This document shows, in pieces, positions 31,543-43,150 of a stretch of DNA of 64,000 bases (the stretch's first letter is position 1; every line of letters starts with the position of its first letter). Both the position numbers and the translations under genes were made by a program. The DNA comes from Pipra filicauda (Eukaryota > Chordata > Aves > Passeriformes > Pipridae). A model generated the notes under the pieces. The model was not told the DNA's origin and did no database searches. It saw only the letters and a list, made by a program, of their open reading frames with translations. Where the stretch lies: assembly GCF_003945595.2 (NCBI RefSeq), contig NW_024104903.1, positions 60,219-124,218 of the forward strand, given 5' to 3'.

Positions 31543-34500
31543 GTAAAAAAGGGAAAAGGAGCAGGGTGGGCCCGCCAGCATCACCTCCTCCAGGGGGGTA
31601 TCCTGGTCCCTCGCCAGCTCTGCGTTGAGAGCGAATTGGGGGGGCTGGGGGGAGGCGTGGGGGGGGGAAGGAATGATGCGTGTAGGCGCTGGAAGTTGGA
31701 GGTTTGCAGGGGGATGTAAGGGTTGGAAAGGGGCTGGAGGCGCAGAGCTGAGCCGTGGGAGGGTTTGGAGCGGGCTGGGGGGTGTCTTTCCCAGCCCTGC
31801 CTCGGATCAGTGTCCCTCCTGAAGCAGGAACTTCGGGGCTTCCCTGCCTCTAGGAATAGGTGAGCGTCTCCAGCTGTAGCATCTCCAGCTGCGCGCGTGG
31901 GTATCCTGGAGCTTTTCCCAGTTGCGGCTCGAACAAAGACCCAGGGCCGGCTCCTCTCCCCCCTTTTTCGGCGCGGCGAGCTGGGATAACGGCGCTGGGA
32001 TGGGCTGGGATGCAGCCGAGGGGAAGGAGGGTGGAGGGGAGATGCAATGGCTGATGGAGCAAAGTCTGGGCAGATCCTCTCGTGATTCTGCCCCCTCCGA
32101 GCATCCTTGGGGCGATGACCCCCCCAAGGGACAGTGCCCTGTGAGGAGCATCTTGGGGCTGCCACCGAATCTGGGGAGAACCCGGGGGAGAACGTGGTTC
32201 CTGTTGCTGGGCGTTGAACTGCCAAGTTGCCCAAGTGTCAGGGCCTGCCATCCCCTCCTTCCTGTGGGCTCCATTTCTGACTATCCCAACTCCAAGGGGG
32301 CCGCGCAAAACCGCGTATTGTTTCCATATGTCGCTGCTTGGAGATGCCAAACAAAGAGCGAACAGGAGAGTTCTGGCCTCTCGCAGCCCCCGCTCGGCAA
32401 ACACGGGCCCTTCTTGCCTTCTGAGGACACCGGTGAGACGAAACGAGTTGTTTGCTGCCCTTCCCACTCCCCCCTCCCGGTGGGATCGGGCAATTCAAGC
32501 GTTGAGTCTCGGGCAGAGCCCAGCTGGTGTGTGCTCAGTTCCAACTGGGAGGATGGGCTGTCCAGGCCAAGGCAGGGAAGGGTTTTTGCTTCCCTCCCCC
32601 TTCCAAAAAACCTTTCAGCTTTAAAAGTAAAGTTCTGAGCCAGGCAAAAGGGTTTGGTGCAGGGAGTTTTATCCCCAAACGCTTCCAGCGTATCCAGGGG
32701 GTGTTTTACAGAAAAGCTTTACCTCCTGCTCAAAGATCTTGTCCATGTTATTTAGGGATCTTGCCTATGGTATATAATGATCCAAGAGCCATGGAAAAGG
32801 GAAGAGTTTTTGGCATCGGGACTGAATGGAAGAGCTACCAAAGCAGCAGCATTTTCCCTTGTGCTGCCGAGCTTCAGACTCGGCTTTTCCAGGCTTTCCC
32901 CCCCCCCACCTTGCATTGCTTTTCACAAGAACGATTCAACCTCTTATCTGAAGGAATTCCTTCAAACGCTCTGCTCTGTTTTGGGAGCTCTTTGTTCCTC
33001 GGAGTAGCCGAGCAACAAACAAATAAACACATCAATCCTTAAGTTGCTGAAAACGCGGCTTCCCTTTTGCATTGGTCGGGCTTGGGACTATTAATTTTTT
33101 TTTCTTTTCCTGTAGCCTTGAGCTCCAACTCTTTCCTCCTCCAGCTGCAGTAAATTAATTCTGCCACCCTTCTTGTGCCTTTTGTCTCAAACACTCAGCC
33201 TGCCTGTGCTCTCTGAACTCTGCAGGGGGTTATTTAGGTGGATTTTGGGGGCAGCAAGGGACTGAATGTTTCCTCACTTAAATTATGTCGAAGGACTTGC
33301 CTCTCCTGGAAAGATTCAGTCTCTGTTAAGGTTTAATACGTGGGTGTGACAAAGAAAAACATGGGGACAGGTGGGAGATGCTGTAGATTTAGTCACATGG
33401 CAGAGAATGTCAAGCCTAAAGGCACTTTTGTGTCATGGACAAATATTTCTGGTGTGTTTGCTCCTGGAACTTCTCGAGGTTTAATGAGTATCATTGAGCC
33501 ACTCGTGCCTCCAGCATAATGAGCAAATCCATGTGGGGACATCTGTCCTGCCCTAATGCCCACAGGAAGCCTGTAATCCACTTCATCCCTGCTTGCAGAG
33601 GGTTCCTGTGCAATGGGATGAGTCAATTTGCCTCCTCAGAGTGGTTGCAAAGTGGAGGGTTTGGGACAGGTCACCTGAAGGGGACGAAGGAGCAGAACTG
33701 GGCTTCGCTCCGATGTCCCACGGGGACTTTTGGCCAAGCCATGGGAGCGCTTGGAGGGCTCAATGACTCAACAGCTGGTTCCATCCTCCTCCCCCTCTCC
33801 TAAATCCAGAGCCAGGGCCCACTGAGGAATCCCTGCTGGGGTTTTTGACTCAGCTGGTGGCCCTGGAATCCTGTGTGGTGGCTGTGGCTGCCGCTCAGGT
33901 AACCCGGCTTTGTTGCAGGGATGTTGCCAGAGTGATGATCCTTGGAGGGTGGGTGAGACACTCCAGGAAATTCCTGCTCAGGGGGTTGTGGTGTTGGCTT
34001 CCCTTCCAAAGCAGAGTCCTTTGGCTGCCCTGATGTGACATTCAGGACCTCCCACTCACCCACTTTAATCTGTTTCTGTGAGATTGTGTTTTGCTTTCTT
34101 TTCTCCTCCTTGGCTGTGGCTGCTCAAAAGTCATTCTCCTGAGAACAATTGTTAGGGTTTTTTTTTCTCAATTTTCTTGTAGAAACCTTTTATTTTCCTG
34201 AGAGAAGAACCTCAAACCTTTTATTTTTCTGAGAGAAACAAGATTGAGAAGAACCTTGACCCTTTTATTTTCCTGAGAGAAACAGGATCGAGAAGAACCT
34301 CAACATGTTGTGCAGTTCCGCAGCAGAGTGGGACAGCTCTGAGAATTATTTATCCAAGTTATTCTTCAAAATATCTGTGACAGGGACTGCTGAGCCTCTG
34401 TGAGGCTTCACCAGCTTCACATCTTTGGGATAATATTTGAAAGGGCCTACAAAAAAGCTGGAGAGGGACTTTTTTAGTGATAGGACAAGCAGGAATGGCT

Positions 34501-37500
34501 TTAAACTGAGAGAGAGTAGGTTCAGAGGAGATATTAGGAAAAAATTCTTCCCTGTGAGGGTGATGAGGCCCTGGAACAGGGAAGTTGTGGCTGCCCCATT
34601 CCTGGAAATGTTCAAGGCCAGGTTGGAGCAACCTGGGATAGTGGAAGGTGTCCCTGGGGGTTGGAATGAGATGATCTTTCAGGTTCCTTCCAACCCAAAT
34701 CACTCTGTGATTCTGTGCTGATCTGTTCGTGGTGGGAGCAGGAATGATTCTGCCTTGAACTTCCCATCCTGGATCAGCCCCTGCTCTGTTTTGCATCCTG
34801 TAAATACAGAGGAGGAAGGAGGTGCCTCGTGGAAGAGCTCAAAAAATCAGAGCCCCTGAAACCTTGGGAAGAGCCCTGATCTGCCTGCAGATGTAGGTCA
34901 ACAACTGCAGTGTGGGTGTGATGTTCTTGTGTGTAAAATACAGAGGAGATCAAAGTCCCTGCATCTCTGCTGAGTCCAGGCTGTTTCCACAACCATTTCT
35001 CACCCCCGAGTGCTGTTTTCCAATATTTCCCCTTTCCTGAAGGATGAGGGATGGGAGCCAGCTAGTGCAGCCCATCCCGCTGGTGTAGGGTAAACCATAA
35101 ATGTTGTGCCAGGGGAGGTTTAAATTGGATATTAGGGAAAATTTCTTCCCTGAAAGGGTGGTCAAGCATTGGAATGGATGGAATCACCATCCCTGGAAGT
35201 ATTCAAAAAACCTGTAGATGCTTTGCTTAAAGACTTGGTTTAGTGGGGAACTTTGCAGTTCTGGGTTAATGGTTGGACTCAGTGATCTTAGAGGTCTTTT
35301 CCAGCCTAAGTGATTCCATGATTTAAGGGAGACCTGCCTTGGAGGAAGGCATGGAAATGAATGCTCCTGCTCCAAATTGAAAAGCTTGGATGCAAAAACT
35401 GCCCTCGTAGTGCTGTGACTCCCTGAGCAGTGGGATGGTGCAAGTCCTTGCAGGTCTTGCTGCAATGCTGGACTTGCTCCAGCTGAGAAATCATTTCCAC
35501 CAGGTGATGTAGGTCAAGTGGAGCCTGATCTTGGTGTCACAGAATCACAGAGTATGCCCAGCTGGAAGGGACCCACAAGGATCATCGAGTCCAACTCCTG
35601 GCCCTGCACAGGCCCAGCCCCGAGAGTCCCACCCTGTGCCCAAAGGCAGGGCATGGAAAACTCGAACCCATGAGTGTGTCACACAATCATGGAAAGGTTT
35701 GGGTTGGAAGGGACCCTAAAGATCATCCAGTTGCACAGACAGGGGTGCTGTGTCCGTGGTGGCTGAGCTGAAAAAGCCCAAATCCCAAAAACTTGCCTCT
35801 GCTGTTTAGTTTTGAGTCGGCAACTGCGGCTTGAACTTGGTGCAAACAGGAGGTTGTTATAAACTACCAGGCTGTGGTTGTATCCAGGCTTTAGCTGATC
35901 CTTCCAAGAGCTCAAAATATATCCCTTATGCTTGAATCTTTCACTAGGCCAGTTTTTTTGGGGAAAAAAAACCCAACTGCAGGTCAATACAGGTGAAATA
36001 GCTGCGGGGGGATGCGATACGTACCGTGTGTCGGAGGTGGTGACGACCAAGTGAGGAGATCTTCCCACCAGCCTTAACTGAGGTGTCTCTTTTCTCTTGC
36101 AGCCCACACACTCATCTGCTTTTCGTGCTCTGATGCCTCCTCCAACTGGGCCTGCCTGAAGCCTGTCAAGTGTGGGGAGAATGAGAACCACTGCGTGACG
36201 ACGTACGTCGGAGTGGGACTCGGTGAGTGCCGGCAGCGCCTCCTGCCCCTCTTGGCCGCTCTCCTGGGGCACCTGCTGAAGCTGCACGAAGGCTTTTCCT
36301 TCCTTTGACTGGGGAAAAAAAAAGGGAAAGTTCTGCTTAGCAACCGCTGTCGGACCATCCCCCGGGAATATTGGGGAGGGACGCGCTGCCGGGAGGAGTC
36401 ACGTTAAGGCCCACGTGCTGCTCCGACGCCGGAGGAGTCCGAGGGGAATTCAGGGAGGGGGTGGGGAGGTTGTGCTGATGAATAAGTGAAAGCGTGGAGG
36501 ATGCTGCAGGCTTCTTCTGTGGGAAGCTCCAGGCTTGCTACTCCTGCTTTTTTTTCCCCCCCTTGTGTTTGGGTTGTTCATCCCAGAGCCCCACCTGGGC
36601 TTCTTCGCTTTCCGTGGCCGAGGCAGGAAGGGACGTTTGTGTTTTTCCTCCCTGAGTGTCAGGAAAGGTTTGGGAGGCTCTGAGCTTCCCAGCTGCTGCT
36701 CTGAGAGAAGCAGGGTGCTCTGGGAGGTCTTTGCAGAGCCAAGATCCCATCCTGGCTGTGCCTTCCAGGAGGAAGGGATGTTCCATGCCGGAATGGGTGG
36801 GTTGTGAACGCCTGGGAGCTTTAATAAACTCCCATCTCAGCCCAGTGCTGATTATTTCCTCTTCTCTGCCCCTTCATTTGGGCTGTGCCTCTCTGGAAGT
36901 GCACACTTGGCTCCAAAGTGCCCCCCTTGAACACCCAGTGCTCCTTGTCTCGCTTGAGGGGTCCCAGGGTGAAGCTGGAGCGAGATTTTTGGGATTCCTC
37001 AGCAGAGCTTTATATGAACCAGGCCCCGATAACAATGGGCTCTGTCCATGACACATCTCATACATAAGCAACACTTAGAAAGTTTATAAAGTCTGAGCCG
37101 AAAATGAGCATCAGGAAAAGGACAAAAAGAAAGCAGAAGGGTTTTGTGTCCTCCCAGTCTCTACTGGAACAAATTGGTGCCATTACCTGCACAAGTGATG
37201 GCACAGAGCAAAGAAACAGTTTATGAGAGCACAAACTCTTCTGTCCCCAGTTAAAAGTCTCAGCTCCTGTTCAGGCTCTTCTCCCACTGATTTTGCCACT
37301 GCACATTTGTGTGGGGTCTTGTGGAAAAAATTCCTGGCCTTTTTATTTTATTTCTTTTTTTAACCAGAGAAGAGCCAAACCTTGCTTTATGATTGTTAAA
37401 TTCATAACTGAACGCTTGAGCCCTGTATAAATCTATTTAAGGCATTTTATTAATTGAAGTGAGGCCACGGATTGCTGAGGACACCTGAAAAATTACAGGA

Positions 37501-38235
37501 GAGATCTGTGCTGAACCAAGTCCAGTGTTTAGTTACAGCAGAGAAACCTTAAAGGTTTTTTTCCAGTGCAAAATTTACCCTCACACACTGATTCTAAGTC
37601 TTGTCTTAGGAATACTCCAAACCTGTCTTTAGAAACATTCTAACCTTGTCTTTAGAAACACTTTAAACCTGTCTTGGAAACGCTCTAAACATGTCTTTAG
37701 GCACATTCTAACCTTGTCTTTACAAACACTCTAAACTTGTCTTGGGAACACTCTTAAACCTATGTCTTGGAAACGCTCTAAACCTGTATTGGGAACATTC
37801 TAACTTTGTCTTTAGAAACACTCTAAATCTGTGTCTTGGAAACACTCTAAACTGTCTTGAAAACACTCTAAACCTGTCCTTAGAAACGCTCTAAAATTGC
37901 CTTTAGAAATGCTCCAAACTTGTCTTGAAAATGCTCTAAACTTATCTTCAGAAAAACTCTAAAGCTGCCTTGGAAACGCTCTAAACCTCTCTTATTTTCT
38001 TCCTTCCCACCCCACCCCAAATCCAGGCGGCAAATCCGGCCAGTCCATCTCCAAGGGCTGCTCCCCCATCTGCCCCAGCGCCGGGATCAACCTGGGAATC
38101 GCGGCCGCCTCCGTCTACTGCTGCGATTCCTTCCTGTGCAACATCAGCGGCTCCAGCGGCGTCCGGGCCAGTTCCACCCTCCTGGCCCTGGGGATCCTCG
38201 TGAGCTTCTTCTACGTCCTCCGGGCTCGAGAGTGA
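31491..38235 (+). CDS. LY6E: LY6E, lymphocyte antigen 6E (SCA-2/TSA-1), complete (126 aa)
   Basis: Exons 31491-31542, 36103-36222 and 38027-38235 join in phase 1 to give 126 residues, the same length as chicken LY6E as I remember it and near-identical over long stretches. Residues 1-17 are the signal peptide (MKALLLAVLAAVLCVER). The mature part begins with HTLICFSC and contains CVTTYVGVG, ISKGCSP, CPSAGINLGIAAASVYCC and DSFLCNISGSS. Cysteines are at about 23, 26, 35, 41, 48, 69, 73, 89, 90 and 95. The last 20 residues are hydrophobic and form a GPI signal ending RARE. The product is a lipid-raft surface protein, interferon-induced, acting in T-cell development and in modulating virus entry. 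In chicken it has been linked to Marek's disease resistance. Intron 2 ends in an unusual tandem array directly before exon 3. Confidence 0.97.
34185..34305. repeat. Three tandem copies of a 40-bp unit
   Basis: CCTTTTATTTTCCTGAGAGA followed by AGAAGAACCTCAA is repeated three times, the second and third units carrying an extra AACAAGATTGAG. Confidence 0.82.
34434..34720 (+). mobile_element. CR1 3' end in LY6E intron 1
   Basis: Forward copy from AAGCTGGAGAGGGACTTTTT, GATAGGACAAGCAGGAATGG through to CACTCTGTGATTCTGTG. Confidence 0.92.
35104..35325 (+). mobile_element. CR1 3' end (second subfamily) in LY6E intron 1
   Basis: GGGGAGGTTTAAATTGGATA, TTCAAAAAACCTGTAGATG, TTGGACTCAGTGATCTTAGA, GGTCTTTTCCAGCC. 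The same subfamily appears at 6690 and 53640. Confidence 0.9.
35536..35735 (-). mobile_element. Two reversed CR1 fragments in LY6E intron 1
   Basis: 35536-35665 has CAGCTGGAAGGGACCCACAA and GGATCATCGAGTCCAACTCC. 35684-35735 has AAAGGTTTGGGTTGGAAGGG and ATCATCCAGTTG. Confidence 0.85.
36103..36222 (+). CDS. LY6E: Exon 2 of LY6E
   Basis: The acceptor is TTTTCTCTTGCAG and the donor GTGAGT at 36223. It is 120 bp and encodes AHTLICFSC to GVGL, cysteines 1-5. Confidence 0.97.
36223..38026 (+). other. Intron 2 of LY6E
   Basis: A 1.8-kb intron. The first 1.35 kb is non-repetitive with no other exon, and the last 0.4 kb is a tandem array reaching to within 37 nt of exon 3. Confidence 0.88.
37591..37990. 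repeat. 22-25 bp tandem array, about 17 copies, abutting the LY6E exon 3 acceptor
   Basis: Units of GTCTTTAGAAACACTCTAAACCT vary in length and sequence. Each carries a CTAAAC or CTAAC core that resembles a splicing branch-point motif. The final unit ends 36 nt before exon 3, so its TCTAAAC lies in the normal branch-point window. Confidence 0.93.
38027..38235 (+). CDS. LY6E: Exon 3 of LY6E
   Basis: The acceptor is CAAATCCAG at the end of a C/T-rich tract (37991-38026). It encodes GGKSGQSISKGC to RARE, with stop TGA 38233-38235. Confidence 0.97.
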
Positions 38236-38516
38236 CGGGGTTGGCCGAGGCAGAGCCACCTCCCGGAGGCCCCCCCGTGGGTCTCACCAGCCAATATCTT
38301 CTCTGTCGCTGTCTGCAAGGAGATCCTCCACTTCTCAGCGGGCTTCCGAGGCCGTCGTTTCCCAGACTTTCTGCTCTTCCAAGCGTCGGAGCCGTGGGCG
38401 GTTCGGCCGAGCTGTTCTCTCTCTCTCTCTCTCTTCCCGTGGACAAACCCCGCTGCGCCCTCGCGCCTCCTTGGCCAAGGTGGATCGTTTTGGAAGGGTT
38501 TTCTGCTTTTCTACCT

Positions 38517-38522
38517 AATAAA
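38517..38522 (+). terminator. LY6E: Proximal poly(A) signal of LY6E
   Basis: AATAAA is 282 bp after the stop and followed by TTTCTAAGGTTGGTT. The 3' UTR contains a (CT)9 run near 38417-38434. Confidence 0.7.
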
Positions 38523-38839
38523 TAACCTCCCCCCTCGTTTCTAAGGTTGGTTAAAAGCAGGCTGGGACTCGCCAAGATTAACCCCCCACAGCACCACCAG
38601 GTGAAGAGCTCAGACTTTTTCCTGCCTCTCTCCTGGCTCCAGCACGTGGGTGGCACCACGGGCTTTGGGAATGCATGATCCAAAGGGAGACACATTCCTG
38701 GCCCCCCCTCCCACCCCCTTGCAGCTGCAGTCTGTCTTTTTATAGAATAATTTCGTTTCTTCTGAATCCTGGGCTGACTTTTTCTGGAAAAAGAGTGACC
38801 TGTACCTTGTCCTTCTCAGCTCTGTAAGTGCCAGACCTG

Positions 38840-38845
38840 AATAAA
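38840..38845 (+). terminator. LY6E: Possible distal poly(A) signal of LY6E
   Basis: AATAAA followed 20-40 bp later by GTTGGT and GGGATGTGTGCTGTGTTTCC, a strong GT-rich element. It would extend the 3' UTR to about 630 bp. Confidence 0.6.
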
Positions 38846-41800
38846 CATGCTCCTGTTGGTACCTACGGTGGGATGTGTGCTGTGTTTCCTTGCCCCAGGC
38901 AGAGATTAGGAATTCTCTTATGGAAAATCCAAACCTTTGGGCCTCTCACCCTCCTGAGCAGCTTTTGAGAGCTTCATTTCAACGTTCCCTTTCACCTCTG
39001 AGCAGCAAGTGCATCTCTGCTCCCTGTTGCTGTCCTTGCTGATTAACCCTCCTGGGCCTGCTTGCCTCAGCTCTCTTGGGAATCGCTTTTTCCAGGTGAA
39101 TTTTAGTGAAAAAATGCCAGGTTTTGAGGGCTGAATCAACCCCAATGGAGCAAACACAGCAGGAGCAGGACCTCTGGAAGTTCATCTGCATCTTACAAAG
39201 ACTTGGTGCCTCAGTTTCCCCAACTTTGGACTTGTGATGGTGGGAGACAACAACGCGGATCCCTAAAAGAACCGGGTCTGTCTGCAAAATTCAGTGGAGT
39301 CACAGGCCAAGATCCCAATATTCAGATCTCTGGGCTCGACCTTCAATGCCTGATGGTGCACATGGACCTGCTGGGGGTGACTTCTTCTTTCCTGCTGTCC
39401 CCTCAGCTCCCAGGATCTTCCCAGCATTGCTCCTGGAAGTTCTGAGCTGTCCCATGGGAGATTTGTCCTCCTGCCATCTCTGTGTCATCCGTCCTGCCTG
39501 CTTTGCTCACCTGTGGACCTGCCAGACGCAAAACCAAACCAAAATTCAGCCTTAAAGTTCCAGTTGAAAGCTTGTTGTCACTTCCACTGGTTGATCAGAG
39601 GTGCACTGGGCTTTTTTTTTCTTCTTTCTAGCAGCAAAAATTAGGTGGTTGGCACTCCTTGGCCCTGCCTTCCTTGTGGTTCTCCTGTTTTGTGTCAAAA
39701 TCCAACCTAAAGCTCCACACACTGTTCAATTTTATCTCTGTCCCCCCTTAAATGAGTTGACAAACAGCTTCTTTTGAAAGATGGTGTAGAAATATTGGCA
39801 GCAAAGGTTGTTTCATGGTTTTTAACCCCTCCTTCCCCCCGTGTTTTAATTAAATGACACGTGTTAATGACAGGCTTCCTGACAGGAGGGACCGGTGGTG
39901 AGGATGTGACCTGCAATTAATGAGGAGTTTGGGAAGGATGAATCACTTGTGTGGGTCCTCAGATGTGCCTTCCTCTGGGTCAATCATCCTCCCTCACCTT
40001 CTGGGACCTGCTGGGGCCACGGGGCCCCACAAACCTCTGCTATGCACGTGGAGCACAGGGAAAACTGGGGAAAAACTTCCTAAAAATAAGGTGAACGTTC
40101 CCCAGCTTCCCTGTGCCTTGGCCTTCCTCCCAGGAGGGTTCCAAAGCTCCTTGCTTGGGTTAATTTGTTCCTCAGCACTTGGCTGTGACACCGAGGTGGC
40201 ACCCAGGGTGCTCTGCCTTGAAATGATGGGGCTGTGACTCTTTTCTGGCCACCTGATAACAGGTTTGGGGGTTGATTTTGGACTTAAAACACCTCTAGGA
40301 AAGAGCTAAACTTCAAGCCATGAGCACAGCTGTGTCCTAAAGCCTGACCCATTCCTTTAGGAGGCTCCTGAAGGTGCCAAACTGGACAAACCTGAAGCCA
40401 CAAGACCTGGTTGTCTCTTCCAAAAGCCATTTCCTTCCTATCTCAGCGTTCCAGGGGCTGCCGGTGCCAAGGATTTGGTTCTGAAGGGGAGCAAAGGCTG
40501 GTGGGAGGAGCATTCAGAGGCTGCTTATCCCATAAAATAACAATTTATATTAATGACATTGCCAGGGGACAGAGCTGAAGGTCATTCACTCGTGGTTTTG
40601 AGCTATAAATGATGGATAAATTGCATATTTTGGAGATTTGTTTTCCCTCTTCACTCCCTTTTTGTCTTCCCTCCTCATGTGCTATAATCCTTATGGAAAA
40701 AAGAGATATTTTCAGTTTTGAACACATGTGCAAAGATCTCTTTGACAGATTTAAGTATGTTTGAGAGAGGGAGGGTGTGACAGCTCGTCACAGTTTAATC
40801 CTGAGCATTTTATCACCAATTCTTCCAAACCTCCCAATTTCTGCTCCTGCCACAGAGGGTTTTTTTTGCCCCCAAAATCCCCGGAATGAGAATCCATGTG
40901 AGAACCTCAGCTGTTGTAAAGCCCAGGAGGGGAAAAAGGCCTGAAAATGGGCAGCTGAAGTGATTAAAAACATTAATAATAAGACAATAAACAGGAAGAA
41001 CCCGGCGTTTATAAAGTGATAAAACCTGTGGGTTGATGAACCAAGTGCCGGATTTGGAACTTGAGGGCCGTGGTGGGACAGCCCTGAAGTGCTTTGGAGG
41101 TGTTTATGTGGACTTTGGAATTAAGAGACAGAAATCTGAGCGGAAAACTCAGATATTCACCTCTTCCCACAGGACAAGAGGTTACGAGGGGAGGCAGCTT
41201 TGCTCCCTAGAAGCCTAAAATATCCTGGAATAGTTTTTACTGGAAAAGAAGAAGAGCTTAAATGAAATACTTACCCGTTTTGGAGCATGTTCATGAGAGA
41301 AAATGGGTTCAGTGCTTCCATGCTGGAAATGGCTGTATTTCAACAACCATCTACCACCAAGGGCTCTAATTTTTTTTTTTTTGGTGTATTTTCCAAAAAA
41401 AACCACTCAGAATTTATTGTGGCATCAGCCCTTTCCACCCAAATTCTGGGTGTTTGCTGTTTGCCAAGAAAGAAGGACTTTAAAATGAACCGAGTTCTTC
41501 CAGGTTTTTTTAAGAATTGTGGGTTGTTTTTGTTGTTTTTTTTAAAGGGCAAAATGTCTTCTTTTGGAAAAGACAAACCTGAGGTGGGGGAATTGTACAA
41601 ACAGAAGGAATGATGTTTAATTATTACTCCAAGGATCCACCTCGTTACTCCAAGAGTGTTCTTTCTCGGTGTTGATTTACTCTGGTTGGGGGTTCTTGGA
41701 AGGGATTTCTCTCCCAGGGACCTTATTTTCCACAGAAGAGGCTTTGATTCTATCACCCCTGTGGGAAGCCTGGTAGCTCTGTCTGGTGTCTGTGTGTCCA

Positions 41801-43150
41801 AGGAATGAGTTCTGGGCGTCTGTGCCCTCTGGGAAAGGCAGATGTGCTGCACATCTGGATATGTGGAGGTTTAGGGTCCTCAGTGGGGTCTCGGGATGCT
41901 CGGGATGAAAGTGGCTCTGAGTCCTTCCTTGATCCCGAAGGAGTTCTTTCACCCCTGGAATGGGATCTGAGCTGGAATGGGATCACAACCCCCCAATCTG
42001 ACGTTTTGGGAACCCAGGGAAGCGAAGCCCTGGGTTGGTCCTGCCATCTGCTGGTTCTTCCCAGACTCGGGAGAGGAGCTTTGAAGCCCCAAACTCAGAA
42101 ATCAAGGAGGAAGAGCTGCCTTTAACCAAATAACTGCACAAAAAGCAGAGCATCAGCAACATCAGAGACAGATTAAAGGTTTTAATTCATCCAGCTTTGC
42201 TCTGATAGTGAAAATTGAGAAATAAAAGGCTTAACAGGCTTCCCAGGTCCAATATTTTCCGAGAGAATGCTTTTTTTTTTTTTCCCCAGCCCCAATCTTA
42301 TTGTTTCATCAAAACTGAAATGGAAATCTAATAAGCCAGTAAAGTGTTGCTGAAAAAAAAAAATCAGAATATTGATACCTTTTATTTCAGCTTTGTTGGA
42401 TGATCTGGTTTCACTGGGATGGTTCCACTGAGACGTTGGTTTTACTAATCCATAGGTGTGAGATTTGTAACTGTGTATTACCTTTGTTGTAACGGAATAA
42501 GCAGGATAAAGCAGCATCAATTCCTTTAAATATATTAATGTAAGTACAAGTGGAGTGTATGTCACATATTGTTTCTTATATTCTAATAAAAAAATATATG
42601 GAATTAATAAAGAGACACTTGGAACAAAGTCTTTGGCTGATTCTGTGGATATTACAGAGGTTATTCCTTGTTTTGGGTGAAGGGAAAGTGCTTGGATGGG
42701 ATTCAAAGCCCAGGGCTGGGTCAAAAGGTCAGACATGAGGCTGAGCCTCTGGAATATAGGAGGGATAAATCCATCCATGTCATCTCAAGGCCTTTGGAGT
42801 CTCTTCCTGTGATGGATGAAGAACGGGGATTGTCTTTGCCTTCAATAGCTCATAAATATCCTTGACTTTTCTGTGACCCTGCCGGGAACAGGGCTGAGAT
42901 TTGTCCTTGGAGCCTGAGCTCTTGTTGGAAAGGGAGGATATTTTGGGCACAGAATGGCCCCTGGGTGGGTGGCTGGGGGGCAGCTGCTCCTCTTCCTGCA
43001 CTCCCAGGGTTTGCAGGGATTGCTCCAACCCCCCTCCTGCCTGTGGACAGACGGACACAGGGACACACAGACATGGAGCTCGGGAGACCCCCCTGCTGTC
43101 CCAAACCAGGGCCGTTCCCAGTGCATTGTAAGGATGGCTCACTGGAATTT
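38846..43150. other. Intergenic region downstream of LY6E
   Basis: No gene and no clear CR1 copy is supported. Poly-T/poly-A runs occur near 41370 and 42270. Long open frames here lack any recognisable motif. This is the least repetitive stretch between LY6E and LYPD2. Confidence 0.55.

Larger units (their letters stand above)
31230..31545. promoter_or_regulatory. LY6E: CpG island promoter of LY6E
   Basis: About 300 bp very rich in G+C and CpG, with several GGGGCGG/GGGCGGGG Sp1-type boxes, an ISRE and no TATA box. The coding first exon lies at its 3' end. This fits a broadly expressed, interferon-boosted gene and contrasts with the TATA promoters of genes 2 and 3. The transcription start and any separate non-coding exon cannot be fixed here. 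Confidence 0.75.
31543..36102 (+). other. Intron 1 of LY6E
   Basis: A 4.6-kb intron. The first kilobase remains GC-rich and open in several frames, an effect of the CpG-rich composition. CR1 copies sit at 34434-34720, 35104-35325, 35536-35665 and 35684-35735, and a short triplication at 34185-34305. Confidence 0.85.

Noticed and set aside
30824..32640. Many long open frames on both strands across the LY6E CpG island and early intron 1
   Set aside because: High G+C removes stop codons by chance. The peptides are Pro/Arg/Gly-rich, and only the signal-peptide exon at 31491-31542 fits a gene model.
33519..33650. Ly6-like string CRGFLCNG as a relic exon 3
   Set aside because: Only one of the ten cysteines and the CN motif line up. 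There is no CC pair, no acceptor and no hydrophobic tail, so it is a chance match.
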